Shown: positions 26,461-40,898, counted from the stretch's first letter. The stretch is DNA of 64,000 nucleotides from Onchocerca volvulus (GCA_000499405.2 HG738140.1:10629560-10693559); one strand, 5' to 3'. Notes: generated from the letters alone by a model not told the origin. A program made the numbers and translations.

Positions 26461-29400
26461 TTAACACAATAAATAAAAAATCCAAGGAATACTTCTTTCA
26501 ATTCCAGTAATTTCCCAGATCGATTTTTTGATGCTCGATTTCAAGAAATATGTTTCCATGGCGCCCTTATTTTTGATCTTCATCTTACCTCGATATTCAA
26601 AAATAAATTTACCCGTTCTTTGAGCGCATCTAAAATTTTTTGAAAATTTAATTATCTAATTTTCTTCTTTTTTTTATCTTAAAGAGAAATCTTGGAAGTT
26701 AGTTATTTTTCCAAGATAACAGTTATTTCTTAGTTAATTCAGCAGCTACACATAGCAGTTGATTTGGGCTTTTCCAAGTAAAGATCAAAGAAATGCAAAC
26801 TCAAAAGAACTTTTGCTGCAATGGATCTTTCCGGCTACTCCGTGAGTAGTCATACGTGATGCCGTGTTCACCGTATCACCGAAAAGACAGTATCTGCAAA
26901 TCGAATTTTGAAATTGTTGAAAGGAATTTTTACAAAATATAATTCTTTGATTACTGAAATTTCTGTCTTAAATTTATTATTATTGCCAATTTCTTGTATT
27001 CATTAATCTGATCCAAATGAAATCAACATGTATTGTTAAAATATCTTAGATTTGAAGAAATTATTGTTTAGCGAATGAAATTTTGCACATGAACCAAAAT
27101 GTATATTACACATGATCAAGAATTGAAATTTTTCAAAAAAATTTAAAAAAAAACTCATTAATCAAACTTTGATTAATATTTTTTCATTCTAAATCTGACT
27201 TTTTTCTGAAGACATTTTAACTGTTAATAAGTACCATACCTTGGCATTTTTTTGCCAATTACTCCAGCAACAATTGGCCCAGAATTGATGCCAAAACGTA
27301 GTTGAAGTGGCTTTTCAGTGATCGGATCAATGATTGATCTAGTTTCAAAAATCATGCCAAGTGCTACATAACACAATATTTCACAGTGATTATTGGTCTG
27401 TTCCGGTATTCCTCCCACTGTTACATATGTGTCATCAGTCGTTTCTATTTTAACTACCTTTAAGAAAAGGTGCTAAATATTTCTTCCGATTTCATTTTTC
27501 TCTTTTTTGATTGCATAAAAGAATGAAGGTATGTTAGAATGAGAAATTTTGAAGTCTTACGGAATGTTTCTCAACCAAACGATCAAGTTTTATAAACAGT
27601 TCGTTTAGCAATTTGATGACTTGTTCTGGCTTGTAACCCACAACAATAGTGTTAAAATTTTGTATATCACTGAACATTACTGTTACTTCTTGATATTCAC
27701 CTGAATTTAGCGACCTGGGAATTATTGATTTGTGATATTTAAATCAACTTTTTACAGTTAAATTAAATGGGAAACAAAATTGCAATTTTTTCTTGAATTT
27801 CTAATTAACTGCGGTTTGGGACATATCCTGGGCCAAATCATTGAAAATCCATAACTGATGGAAACGAGTGGAATGAATGCCGAGTGAGAGTAGCAACAGA
27901 ATTTGCAAGTTTCAGACGTGAATTGAAATAAAAAAAAAGAAAAAACGATTATTTCTTGATTGAAATACATGAGTAAAGTTCGATTTCATAGTGAAGTTCA
28001 AATTCAAACTTGAATTCAAGAAACTCACAAGCAGCCATCTTTTTACCGTTAATCAACTGTGTAGCAACAAATGTTGGCAGCAGTTGATATAACAAAGCTT
28101 CTGTTTCAACGTGTTCACATTTCACATCTCGTGTCTGCTTTTCCATTTCCGTGCTCGTTGCTTGCAGCTGCATGCTGCAATGCAAGAAAACTTTAAAACA
28201 AAACTTTGCAGCAGCTATTAAGTAAAAGTTGATGTTTTATAAAATGAAGTCATATTCGTTTATTCTCCATTACTTCTGAATATATTACTTACTTTTTTTC
28301 GATATTGGAAAGCCGTTGTTGATTAAGAAGTATTAAATCTCGAGTGAAATCATGTAAAGGCATTGCTTCCAGGCGTATTCCATATTCAAACAACTCCGAT
28401 ATAGTATTTAGATCTGGTGAACCAATGTATAACAATCGATTTTTCTGTTCCAAAATTATCATTTGTCCTTTCAGTTTCAAGCTCTTTGTTTGATTTCTTC
28501 TCGTTCTAGTAAAAAATTGATGAAATTTTCGGTTAAAAGATTAGCAATTACGACATTTGGAATATCGTATTTCAGTTCATTACCAGTGAACGCTTCGATA
28601 TTTAATTGATGGTGATTTATGTAAAGAATTCCATCGATATATTGTCAAATTTCTTGACAATGATAAAAGATAAAGTTTCCTTTGATTCATCTATAATGTT
28701 TGATGATAATAAATGTTCTGATAAATTTAAATTTAGTAACAAACATTTACCGAATGCTGTTCAGTTGCTTATTGTTCATTACTGTTTTTAATTGGAGAAC
28801 GAACATTGCATTGATAAAATTGTGTATTCTATCAAAATCGAAAGATATTTGCGGCCAAATGATATCAAATATGCGATCCAACGGTGTGCCAGGAGCCAAT
28901 AATTTCATTGAAATGTGTTGGCTTAAATGAAACAAGCAAAGAACGAAAAATCAATCATTTGTTTATCAACTGAACACTTACTATAAGCCTTTCCCGCATT
29001 GTATCAAAGTACAATTTCGATCTGCTATGAAATGATAAGGTTGTAAAGAATTGAAATCCATTTTGTTCACTTGCAGTATCGCATCATTTTCATTCTTCAC
29101 TTCTTTAGATTCAGTCCATAATAAGCCATATTGATTTATATTCTATAACTTTCTAGTTTTCATTTCTTTTGATCATATTTGTCGAAGTATGTCTAAACTG
29201 TCATAAATAGAAAGAAAATTTATATCATTAATTAAGTTTGAATATATTTTGAGGAAAATCGAGACTTTGTAAGGAAAAAATAGAAGAATTTCAATTTGAA
29301 ATTAAGACATTTATTTGAACAGCATAAACTACAAGCGAAACAATTCAAACATTAGCGGATTGTTGAAAAGAGCTAAAATATTTCAATAATTGAGTGATTG

Positions 29401-31560
29401 CATGTTTGCAGACCATGCAGTTCGATCTCTCATTAGCGTAATGTCGCGTTGTTTGATGCCATGAAATAAAAATTGAAATCTACGTTAATGACAAACAAAC
29501 TTCGATTTTATAAACAGCATGTTCTTGTTCGTATAAACTATCCGCATATTGTACATTACATTTGCTTAATTCGATAAGTGTAATCTTTACTTCGATACCA
29601 AAAAAATTTTTTGCCACCTTGCGTACTGCACCTAAAATGCAATGCTCCTCAAAGGATAAGTTTAAAGTTTAATCAAAAATTTGGAATCTTCGATTTTTTT
29701 CTTTTGATAAACGAAAATTAAAAAGCATTTATGATCTTCGATGAATAAAGTGATGATTTGTGACAATATAACTTTTACGATGACATTGTCACTAAATTAC
29801 GGAGTGTCTATCAAGTGATTTCAGTAAATTAATGTGACTAAGTGTTATCAAGGCTTTCTTCTTTCATGATAGATCAAAATCGTTATCACACGAAGCAAAA
29901 AAAGTAGTTAATAAGCATTTCGACGAATAACTTGAATTAATTGTATTTTTGATTCACATAGAATTAGAGCATAGAATAGGCTGGAATAAGTTCAAATAGC
30001 TGTGGTATATATTATAATTTGACTGCGTCACAAATATTAAAAATAGGATCGATGAAATCGCTAGCATTCATTTTTTGAATTCTTTGAGACGAACCTTTAA
30101 GAATAGGATGGATTCCCCGTTGACTGGAATAATAATGAAGCAAAATTGAGCCATCTTCACATTTTTCACATCGGAATGACGGTCGCCGTGTGGTATTTTT
30201 GTAAGTCGCAAAACTTATGAAATAATGCAATGAATTCAATTCACTGAAGAAATTCTGTAACTTTTGCAATTATAAACGATTCTGAATTAAGAAATAATTG
30301 CTTGTATATCTGTAGGAAATCAGAATGAAATATTTCAAGAATCCGGATATTATGCAATAGTTCAAAATTATAATTTTCCGTCTCTCATTGATAGCTATGC
30401 ATGTCATGAATTGTTTTTGAAAAGATATTAGCTAATTAGTTGATCTTAAGGATTTATCCTTAAGCATAATGAAAGTTGAAGGCCTGAAAAGGACGAAAGT
30501 GAAATTGTTAAAAGGCCAGAAATTGCTGCGCTTGACATCTAATGATTTCTCAAATAATTTTGGTTAGAAAGTATCGAAAAACATTTCTAGTTAGAATAGA
30601 AAGCCAAAATTATATCTAGAAAATTAACTTGTTCACACAAGCTTTTAGGAAATAATTCATAAAAACACATACCATAAAATCAGGACTCATTGACCGTAGC
30701 AACTCATTCCATCCATGATTACAAAGATAATCAATGTAAAAATCACCAAAAATTTCCCAGAATTGATCATAAGTAACACCTTGCGAAAGAACTAATCGCT
30801 ATTTGAAATCACAAAAAAATAATTGATTTTTATCATTTAAAGTAATTACTTTAAGTTTTATTCAGTTTTTGCCAAAAAATATTTCCTCAATTTAACTTTC
30901 AGTGCTTATAAAAACTTGAAATGAAAATAAGGCGTGTTAATTCGAATTTAAACTTAGAAAAATTGGGCAAAATTTTAATTGCTTGCTTCACTTCTTCTTT
31001 GATGAAGTCAGAATATTGGAAAGGTCAAAATGAGGAAACATGTTTGAACGACACTATTCTGGCTTAGTTATGAACTCTTGAAATTTTTTCGAAAAATGCA
31101 GAAGATTTCTATCTTACCGGTAATTGCAACAATTTTAGTGACCAAATGAAAAATATTTTTATCATGATAGTGTTCGATATTCTCATCATCTTTTAAGAAG
31201 CCAATTTTATCACTGCAAATAAAAATTTTGTTAAATATGATAGAAATTTGAACAAAAAAGGCAGGATGTTTTTTTAGAGAAATTTCAGCTTATACCTTTC
31301 TCAGAATAAAATTTTGTTAAAATTCAAAGTGCTGCAAATCATAACAAAATTAAGAAATTAGAAAAATTAGGAATCAGAGAATAGGAAGTCGCAGCAGAAT
31401 AGGGTAATACGATATTTATGCGGTTGATTTTTAGTTAATTCTAACTTCAAAAATGAAAACTTGAAGGAAATCTTGGCAAAACTCACATAACATTATTCCA
31501 TGTTCTCTTGCCATGTTTCTCAATGATAAATTGTCGGATCACTTTTTGAATAAAACCAAG
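26461..31560 (-). CDS. H-NOX-type soluble guanylate cyclase
   Basis: It makes cGMP from GTP; nematode relatives (gcy-31 to gcy-37) sense O2 or CO2 changes in neurons. Exons, high to low: 31560-31487, 31212-31118, 30779-30673, 30254-30095, 29631-29501, 29142-28982, 28921-28751, 28505-28293, 28174-28029, 27700-27561, 27457-27240, 26893-26801, 26629-26461. All phases agree and give 625 residues; only the start Met (one or two residues) is missing, probably in a tiny upstream exon. H-NOX: haem-ligand His102 in LNSLH and the YxSxR motif in YYSSQR (134-138). Then the H-NOX-associated region ([10 protein letters not shown]), a coiled-coil linker, and the cyclase domain: metal Asp431 in [17 protein letters not shown] with guanine-selecting Glu471 and second metal Asp475, Cys541 in RYCLFGD, and Asn548/Arg552 in NTASR. 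All catalytic residues are present, so an active enzyme is likely. TDD replaces the usual (I/V)GD. The exact orthologue is not assigned. Confidence 0.93.
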
Positions 31561-34500
31561 CTATGTTTAAAATATTTATAAAATTTCAAGGAACTAAATG
31601 AATCTTTCCTCAACATTTATTACTCTATAGAAGGGAACTTATTAAAAATTAATAATTCCAAAGTTGTCGGAATCTAATTTTTTATTGAGTTTAAAATAAG
31701 GAACAAAAGCAGAAATTATGATTAATTTGGAGGAGCAAAGATTACTTGTATTATAATTATCCAACTTTGAATTAGCTCCTTTTTTTTCAATTTTATTTTA
31801 TTCTAAACAAAAAAAAAAAGAAAAAAAAAACGATTATATTACCATTTAGTACGAAAACTTCGACGAACTTATTTTTTCACAATCATAGTGATTACTTCTG
31901 CTTCCAATCTCATTTTTAATTTATGAAGCCACTTGTTTTGCATGTGATCTTTGATTGTTTAACCATAAGGGATGTTGCTAAGTTTAAATTTTAAATAATT
32001 ATTATGAATTTCATTTATAAAATATTTGCATGAAGTACTAATGGACGCATTATTTCTGCACCGATCAACTCCAAAGGCTGTGAAAAACCTGGCAGTTTGC
32101 ATTGAATTATAATTTATGATGAGAAGAAAAGAATTTAGTAGAAATCTATTTTTATTGATTTTTTATATTAAAAATTTTGATGAATCATTTAATAAAATTC
32201 AAGTTAAGCAAGTAATAATAACATTGTTTACATAAATTTGCTTTGCTTATCTATTGGATGATTAAAAATTTACGATAAATTCAAGTCTTCAAATCGATTA
32301 CATTGCGGAAGAATGCTGCAGTTAATCAATAATCTTCATTAATTTTTTGGTGCAAACTATGAAAGTGAAGAAAATTTTAAATTTTACTGACTGATTTGCA
32401 ATCGCAATTTATAAAAGTGTTTTGTACCTTCTTGGTGACGTATGTTTATTCTCTGAGAGTTCATATGAGATGAGAAGTTAGTTACTTTTGATTAATTTAA
32501 GATCATATTCTAAAGAATAGAATCATCTTCCAGCTTGTTAAAACAGTTTATCATATAGGATCAAACAAAATAATCAATACAACTTTTCAAATGCAATTGA
32601 ATTTTACTTCATATTCCTTCGTAACCTTGAGCAGGAGGAGGAAAGAAAGTGTATGAAACCAAAGCAAAAGATTGCTTTAGCAAAAATGAAAGCAATGCTT
32701 GGAGAGTAATGAAATAGAAAAATTAAGAAATTTGCTGATATTTTGTAGAGCAAACTTTTGTGAAAGCTTCTTTACTTATCAGTAGTTAAAACTTCATTAC
32801 TTTGCTAGCATTATTTTTATTGGTAATCGCTGGTTTTCGTTGCGTTATAATTTTCTATGCCGTTAAATTCAATTTTAAAGTTTTTTTTTTGAGTTCTAAT
32901 TAAGTTTTCAGAAGCAAATTATAATTGATTAAGATTTCATTAGGCAATAAAATAGATTCCGTAAAAATTGTTACCCGATAGCAATATCAGTCAGATAAAT
33001 GCAAATTAATGAATCATCACATTTTTGATTGATATAAATTCATAATTCCAGAAGTTTCGCGCACGAAATATTTTTGCATTTTTAAACGAAATATTTTTGC
33101 TAGAGAAAATGTGCAAACAAAGATGCTAGCAAAAACGATTACTTCCAAAGTGATCCACCATTTCAATTAGTTAATTAATTTCATTTTTCTATCTAAACTA
33201 TGGTCGAAAGTTTGAAATAAAAAGTTTATTTATGATGTATATTGAAAATTGATGGTAATTTTCTTTTATTATCAAAATTTGATAGAATGTATGATTGTGG
33301 TGAGATTCAGAAATTGAAATATACACTGCCATGAATAATGGCAGGTTTTATTAAATATTATCTAAAAAGTTTTTCAGCGATGATTTATAAGCAATACCAC
33401 ATCGCAATAGCAGAGAAAAAATGTTGTGATTGATAAAATCTTAACAAATCTGATTTCTAAAAGGAAATCAATGCTATACGTTCGTGAGCTAAGTGCACAC
33501 ATTGTGTAGAAGGCGGAACAGCGTTACTTCTATTCTAAACGTGTATTACTTAACCTTAATGACGTAATCTTAAGGATCGAAAACAATTTGGACAAGCACG
33601 AATTTTATTTGCATACGAAGATATTTTTGATTCTTGTACAAGACTCAAAAACTTTCCGAACTTTTTGATGATTAAATTGACTAGCAGTGATCGTCTATTT
33701 TGTTTAGGTAAATTAAATACGATGAACTTCCCGAAATGAGCTCACAATTCATTCGTTCTTATTTTCTGAAAAAAATTATTCCCATGCTCTGTCATACATC
33801 AGCAACATTCATAAATCGTTCCTTTTCGTCGTAACATAAAGTATCGTTCGTTGATCGTTCACACATTCACAGATCATTTGCATATTCATTTAATCAATGC
33901 AACGAAATTGCTTTCATTATTTTAGAAATTCGGCTCGACGCCTTTTACGGCATTGAGTCAGTCAGGCAAAAGTTTTGAGAAATTGTGTAATATGTGTCGA
34001 GGCGGATATATTATTCCGTCCATTTACTACTTTTCACTTTTTCTTACATGAATTTTAATACTGTTGTCTCTGAATTTTTCCATTGTAGTTTTCATTTTTT
34101 TGAAATTCCAAAACCTGTAAAAATTCACTAGAATAGAAATTCTGGAATCTTCAGCCGATAAAAATGAGTTCTAATATTTGAAATCATCAAAGATTTATTA
34201 AAAATCGTTTCGACGTTTATTTAAAAATCGTTTGTTTTTTGTTTTTTTTATTTCATTTTCTATTCCCAATTTTCCACAATAAATTACAATTTGCTGGTAT
34301 GATACAAATGTTCTTAGAATTGACTTGCAAATCGATTCACTCATTCCGCTTTCAAATTTTCGAAACTTCTGTATTGTCAAGCTCTAAGATTATCCAAAAA
34401 AATTCTGTTTGTAACTATGTAAATTAATTCAAAATTAAAATTTGAAATGAAGAATTTTCAAAATCTTTTAAAAATCCGTAAATTAATCAAATTGAAGCAA

Positions 34501-35739
34501 TATTAATGTGAAGTACTATTGTGCACCTTTATTTGCATAATTGATGTAACGATGGTTGGCAAGGAACAAAAAGATGATAAATGTCTAAATATATATAAAT
34601 ATTTGTATGAGCTAATTTTGAAATTGAATAGCAACAAATAGTAAAGAAAGAAGAAATTGATCGATTTTCGATCGATTTCAAAAATGAGACCAACAATGGA
34701 TGAGCGAGCAGTACAAAGTGTACAAATAATCATATAGACGCCCGCAGTAACATTTATACGGTTTGTTCAGAATTTGAAATATTTCTGATCACAGGGAAAA
34801 CAGTTTATTCCAAAAGCTTATTACAATGAAATAGATAATTTTGCTAAATAAATAGCAATGTTGAGTCAAAGGTCAAGTTTTTCTTTGATTAGCTTCACAA
34901 TTATGGAAGCTTAATTGTATAATAGATTAATGGCTTACTCGTAATCAGATTGCTGGAATTGGCAATTCGATTATCCAAAAACTTACATGTATTAAAGATA
35001 GATATTCAATATTAATATCCTTTTCATTGCAATCTTTAATTAATATCCTTTTCATTGCAATCATTAATTACGACAGTAATTAAATTGCTTATGATCAAAA
35101 ATTCTTTCAAATGAGTAATATTTCATTTTTGCTGCTTTTATCTTCTAGTCTGAGCACATTCATTTATCTTGGAAAAAAATTCCAAATTCAGAATTTTGAG
35201 AAAAAAAAAGGGAACAGACCAGGAAATGAGAAAATGAACTCTTTGTTCATTATCTACTCCAGCATTTCTCACTACATCCAATCATTTCAGGAATTTACTT
35301 AGCGTGAAATCAAATTTCATCTAAATCTAAACGTTTTGCGAATAGTAATTCCATTAACTATATGTTAACTATCACCATTCTCCAGGTACAGTTGAATTGC
35401 AAAGTAGAAACAAATGAAAGAAGCAGTAAAGACATAGAAATGATTCACATAGCTTTGAAAAGACCCAACTTATTCGAGATTGTCTCAAAATACGATTAGA
35501 AGTTTACAATATAATTGACAGAAGAAATTCTAAGAGTTCAAATGCACCGTAAATAATACGTTTTGTTCAAATACATAACGATGTTTCACAGCAAAACAAA
35601 TTACCTAAATGATAGTAAAAGTCTTTCTCGAAAATGCCTTAACACTGAAGAGTTTATCAAGTTTATCAACAGTCATCATTTACTGTGTGAACAAACAATC
35701 AATAGTTATTTACCCTAACAATAAATAGATACTTACTTA
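31561..35739. other. intergenic region between guanylate cyclase and Wnt
   Basis: This is upstream of the cyclase and downstream of Wnt. The missing first codon(s) of the cyclase must lie in its right-to-left upstream part, just above 31560. Otherwise I see AT-rich spacer with a tandem repeat at 35011-35066 and no convincing gene. Confidence 0.45.
35011..35066 (+). repeat. 28-bp tandem duplication
   Basis: Two adjacent 28-base units, 35011-35038 and 35039-35066, differ at one position. The core is ATCCTTTTCATTGCAATC. They are intergenic and have no coding sense. Confidence 0.85.
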
Positions 35740-38700
35740 TCATTTGCAAATATGTTCCTCAATAATTTTTTCACACGGTTGACAAATCACTCGACAGCAA
35801 TAATGAAATTTACAATTGCACCGATCCGTTATTTTACGTACCCGCGTATCGAATCCGCGATAGCAACACATCTAAAAATGAAGAAGTGAAATTCTGATGT
35901 AAATAGATATACGAAGATAGCAGTTGGTTATGTAAAAACAACAATAATAGAAAAATTTGTGGAAGACAACGAAAATAAAAAAGCAAAACAACTGTGATAA
36001 GAAATTTAAAATTTTGCAAACTCAAACTACGGTATTTGTTTGATTAAAGATAAGGTAAAAATAAGGTTAGAAAATCTGCCATTTAAGATATATAGTAAAA
36101 TGCTATTCACAACAATCAAAAAATATTTAAAACAAATTTCGAAGTACCAGATCACATCCGTCGATACCGCGCGAGGAAACATTGCATAGACGTCCATGGG
36201 TACCCAAAATACCATATTCCAGATCTGGTTCACAGAAGTCAGGAGACGATTCCAGATAAACCTTCATAATAATAGTAATAATAATGATCTATGATTATAA
36301 TAATAGTTTATCATCATGATTATACTACCTATTGTTATGTGATAAGGCAATCATATCATAACTTATAGATTTTCTTAAATCAAAAAAAAAAAATGCGACT
36401 ACTTCGAAAAATTAATTAATAAGCCTATTAATTGCTATCATATATGTGTTCTTAACGTCAAATTTTATTACAATGCTGAATTCAAGCTACCACGAAAATC
36501 TTGTAATTTAATCGACTACATTCATCTCCGAGAAATATTACAAGACTGTAACTTACGAGATCAGCTTTAGTATGTCTTCTGAAATTGATATTCTTGCGAA
36601 TCATTATCGGTTTGTTGTCCTCTTCGACGATTGTTACCTCTGTGGCACCATCAAACTTATCTTTAATTATCTTTCCAACTTCCCTACAATAATATCTGAG
36701 CAAGTAGCAAACAATGAAAAGCCTTCATACTTTGAAATTCAAATTTAATCTCGTCATATCAACATTGAGTTAAGTTTCATTTTTATTTGAAAAATCCTGT
36801 TCTTTTTCCGATTCTCTGATTTTTCTGCATTTAATTCTCACAAGCTTCCAAAATCCTGAGAGAAAAAGACATTTATTGATCCTTGGATCTTTAATGGGCC
36901 TTATATCCCAAAAAGTTCCTCGATATCAGTTAAGCATTGCAAACAAATTGCTAAATAAGCAGTGCATCTACCTTCATTTGGCAACATCTTTCACATATGA
37001 TGAAAGTAAATTTCATGCAACATTCTAAGCTTAGTGATAAGTTATATTCTTATCATTTTTAAGGTGAAATTAGTAGTGTGTTTGACAAAACAAGTGAAAT
37101 AAAAAAATTCGTGCCTGGAGATCATGCAATAAGCCATATTCGGTATTCAACAAGTGCAAATAAGTCTGGAGAACAACTTATGTTTGATAAAAATAGTAAG
37201 TTGGGGATTTTGCTATAACACACAATGATAATTTAAGTAAAATTTTTTTATACGCAAATAGTTCATCGAGGAAGGATGCGTTCTTCGATTGGGTAATTAA
37301 CAGAAACTATACTTCTTCACTTCTGACACATAGAAACTAGGAAATTTACCTAAATGTTGGCATTGATTTCCAGCATGTTTTCATTTCGCATGAACCGCTC
37401 AATCCATGACATTTGCATTGCTTCCGGGTGTTCAGCTCCAGTACCTATAATAGAAAAAGGTTGAGATAGCACAAGAGAATTGTTTCTCCACTATCCATCC
37501 ATCTAAACTTACCATCTTATTAATTTATTGCTATTATCGATAGCGCTATCACTATTTCGAGATAAGCGAGAAAATACTCTCAAGATTTCCTTACCTGTCT
37601 TCCAGCATTGTTATTATGCAAATTCATAATTTTCCGTTCAATTGTTTGATTTTTGCCCCTTTCAGCAGCATCAACGAAAGCTCTAGAAACAGCTATACCG
37701 TATCGCACATTATCCGAACATCCATTCCAGTTGAACTGATCCGTTCGTTTTAAAGCACTCAAATCGCAGCCACACTTATCGATAAGCCCTTTCGAGCAAT
37801 CTCTGTAATAACAAAAATGATGTTCAGATATAGAAGTAAATCACTCGATTAGATTTTTTTTGCATGACAGCAGCAGACCTTGTGATTCGATAAGCAATTC
37901 CAGCGGAAGAAATAGCATGAACGAAAGCAGCTTCTCGAGTACCACGATTCAATATCATATCACCAAAAACTTGCTTCGTGTCTGGATTGATTAATGAGCA
38001 ATTCCATCTAAATTTAAATTTATGAAACTAATTTTTCAAGTCTGAATATTTTCATAAATGAATTGAAATTTGAAAGATTGCACATAATTTTTCGAGACAG
38101 AAAATTGTAAATTGAAAAACCGAAAGTTTTGCACTTCCTAATTCATGGACATATTAAATATTTGAATTTGATCCTAAATCTATTTTCTTTATATGCTAGC
38201 ATTTTAATTTTGTTTCAAAATATCTCCAATCGAAGATCTTTTCAAAGTTTCAATTAAAAGTTTAGAAAAATACTCAGTTAATAAAGAGATTACAGAAGTG
38301 ATTACAAGTGAATTTACTGATTGATTCTTCAGATCTTCACAACACAATGTTTCAAAGATGTGCTGAAATATTTGATCATTGTAATATTAGGCTTCACAAA
38401 CCTTCTTTGATGAAACTGATACTGGCATTCGGAATATGCGAGTTGAGCACCGGCTCTTATACTATCCATCTGTTCAATGTTGCGTCGACAAAACCTTAAC
38501 TGCAATATTCACTGTCAGATACATTTACGACTTTCTTATCGATGAATGGATCAAAGTGATTATGATAAGGTATATGATTCATTGCAAAGGTCAAGTATTC
38601 CATCTTAGAGGATTTTGTTCAAGTTCAAACTGTCGCAGTAAATCATAGTTGGATTTTTAATGAAAGAATGAAGGAAAGATAAGGAAAGATAACACTCTAG

Positions 38701-38975
38701 TACCAAGCACTACAAGCAAGTCTTTTTCAAAACCTAACTTCTAAATCATCTGAAAGATTGATTTTTCCTTATTCAATAGATTCTTTCGTCCTACAGAATT
38801 CTGAATCCAATAATATTCAATTTACCAATGACTAGAATCATTTCGTTTTAAGCAAAGCAGAAAAAAAATTCGAAAATTTTTGATTATGACCTGTTTGCGA
38901 GTGAGTCCTTGTAGATGCCGACAAGACCATTGTGGATGCAATCGATCTATCTTTGAACTGGATAGGCTTAAAGCT
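35740..38975 (-). CDS. cwn-1: Wnt ligand (Wnt4 / CWN-1 type), N-terminus missing
   Basis: This is a secreted lipid-modified ligand for Frizzled receptors. Exons, high to low: 38975-38891, 38499-38402, 38007-37879, 37802-37595, 37444-37350, 36683-36557, 36261-36148, 35871-35740. They join in phase and give 328 residues up to the stop TGA. Seen in order: [72 protein letters not shown], the palmitoleoylation site in [37 protein letters not shown] and the C-terminal [11 protein letters not shown] cysteine knot. I count 24 cysteines, the full Wnt set. The signal-peptide exon was not found; it must end in phase 2 upstream of 38975. The [18 protein letters not shown] and GTREAAF segments fit Wnt4 best, which in C. 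elegans corresponds to cwn-1; the family is certain, the subfamily less so. Confidence 0.93.
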
Positions 38976-40595
38976 CTAAAAAAAAAAAAATCTCAACTTT
39001 TACTAATAATTTAATCAAGGATGGTCTATGTAACGATTTGTTAAAAACTACATCAGATTGTTTTTGTTTTATAGTTGAAGATGTGTTGGAGAAGAGATTT
39101 GGCGACATTTCTGATAACTATGAACTTTACGCATTTCATGACTGATAACTGGATGATATGCTAATATTCTTATTAAAAAAAACCTCAAAAATTACTTTCC
39201 CTTTCTAGTAAATTTTAGAAGATGGAAAAGCGAAATACGTGATGTGAACGTTTGACAAGAATGTCATCCAAAGTTTCGTTTTAAGATTACTTCTGGATGA
39301 CTGATGAATTTGCATGTTGAAAAGTTATTTTCTCCTGAGGAATATATTACGATTGGAAAGTATCTGGATGGATGGGATACGGTAGTTTATAAATGTCATA
39401 AAACTATGGTTCATTGGGGAAGAGAGGGACGAATTGATGAGCACTGCCTAGGGATAGAAGGGAAAGGATGAAACCTTTTCCGACCCTCTGCTCGGAGAGA
39501 GAGATTGCTCTCTCGACCGCACTATTGCTCAACGACCAATCGATTTCATTCGCCAAATGTTATCTGTCATTTTGAAGGAAATTTCAAATTCAATAAGTCA
39601 TGCCATTTGCTGTGACTGTCGTGACAACTACCGAATAACTGAATCAGAAGCTAAATAATACTAATTAACGGGATGAATCATTCTAATTAATCCATTCTAC
39701 CTGGAACTATTGCAATGGACGAATGTCTCATATCTATACTGTATATGACTTGACTTAACTTGGCTAATAGCAACTTGAATATTTGTTGGCTTCTGATTAA
39801 TCAGTTTGTTCTTTATAATCAATCTATCAATTATGATGATCTTTCACCATATTCAAAAGAAAAATTCAGCTGATCAAAATTACTTGTTTCAAAAAATTTG
39901 ACAATTATCAGAATTACTGTTTTCTGAAACAGATAATTTTTATCAGATGAATTTCTCTTATTGAATAGAATTAATTTATTATAATTGTTGAATTAATTCT
40001 AGAAAATTTTATAAATTCAACACTCACTTAAACGTTCTTAGAAAATTTCTTTCAATCCGATAACTAATTAATTTAGTAATTAATTTGGCCATTTTAAGTA
40101 GCTAATAAAAAATTAAACATTTCCTTGCACAAATATTAACACGCATTAATTCTGGCAATTGATTATTGAGCCTTTGCATCTACTTTCAGCGCACTCTAAT
40201 TTGCATAAAAATAAAAACTTAAATCGACCGATAGAATTCATCCCTAAAAAAGTGCCGGAATGGCGCCAATATAGAAATTTTTAGCCCAAATCAAAAAAAA
40301 AAAGACAAAAATGAGATTTACTGCATTTGTCTTACTTCATCTTCACTTTCGCATTAACCTCACTTTACTTCTATTTTCATAAGACAAAAAAGAATCTTGG
40401 GCGTAATTTTCATTTGTGTTCTGAAATAACTTTAAAGGTTGTCGATTGGAAACAATGCTAATTTAGATGTCAGTCATTGATATGTGTGTGGAAAGTTTTG
40501 ATTTTAATTATGATTTTGATGAATTCTCATGGTAATTTCTTTATAACTTAGGTTTTGCGAAAATGGAAGAAGACAAATATATGTTTTCTTGTACG

Positions 40596-40676
40596 GGAAA
40601 TTAATGAAAAAAAAAAAAAAAATTAATTCTATGATTAGATTTGCTGAATCGAATCACTCCAATATTGTTATTTATT
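40596..40676 (+). repeat. third, direct copy of the fold-back arm
   Basis: From GGAAATTAATGA and an A-run through the core GATTAGATTTGCTGAATC to TATTGTTATTTATT, this stretch matches the left arm of the adjacent fold-back (about 40740-40815), 140 bp away in the same orientation. Between the copies the motif ATATTGGAAATT recurs several times. Confidence 0.85.
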
Positions 40677-40772
40677 GGAAACTAATATTGGAAATTAATG
40701 AATATTGGAAATTGGAAATTCTCTAATATCTCCAATATTGGAAATTATTGAAAAAAAAAAAATTGATTCTAT

Positions 40773-40898
40773 GATTAGATTTGCTGAATCGAATCACTCC
40801 AATATTGTTTTTTATTTTAGACAAATCATACTCATTATTTTTTGATTTGTCTAAAATAAATAACAATATTGGAGTGATTCGATTCAGCAAATCTAATC
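40773..40898. repeat. 56-bp near-perfect inverted repeat (fold-back / MITE-like)
   Basis: Arms 40773-40828 and 40843-40898 are complementary at 55 of 56 positions and are separated by a 14-base loop. The arms start GATTAGATTTGCTGAATCG and end near TTTTAGACAAATCA. It has no coding capacity. Such structures fit a small non-autonomous inverted-repeat element or a local inverted duplication; I see no clear target-site duplication. Confidence 0.9.
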
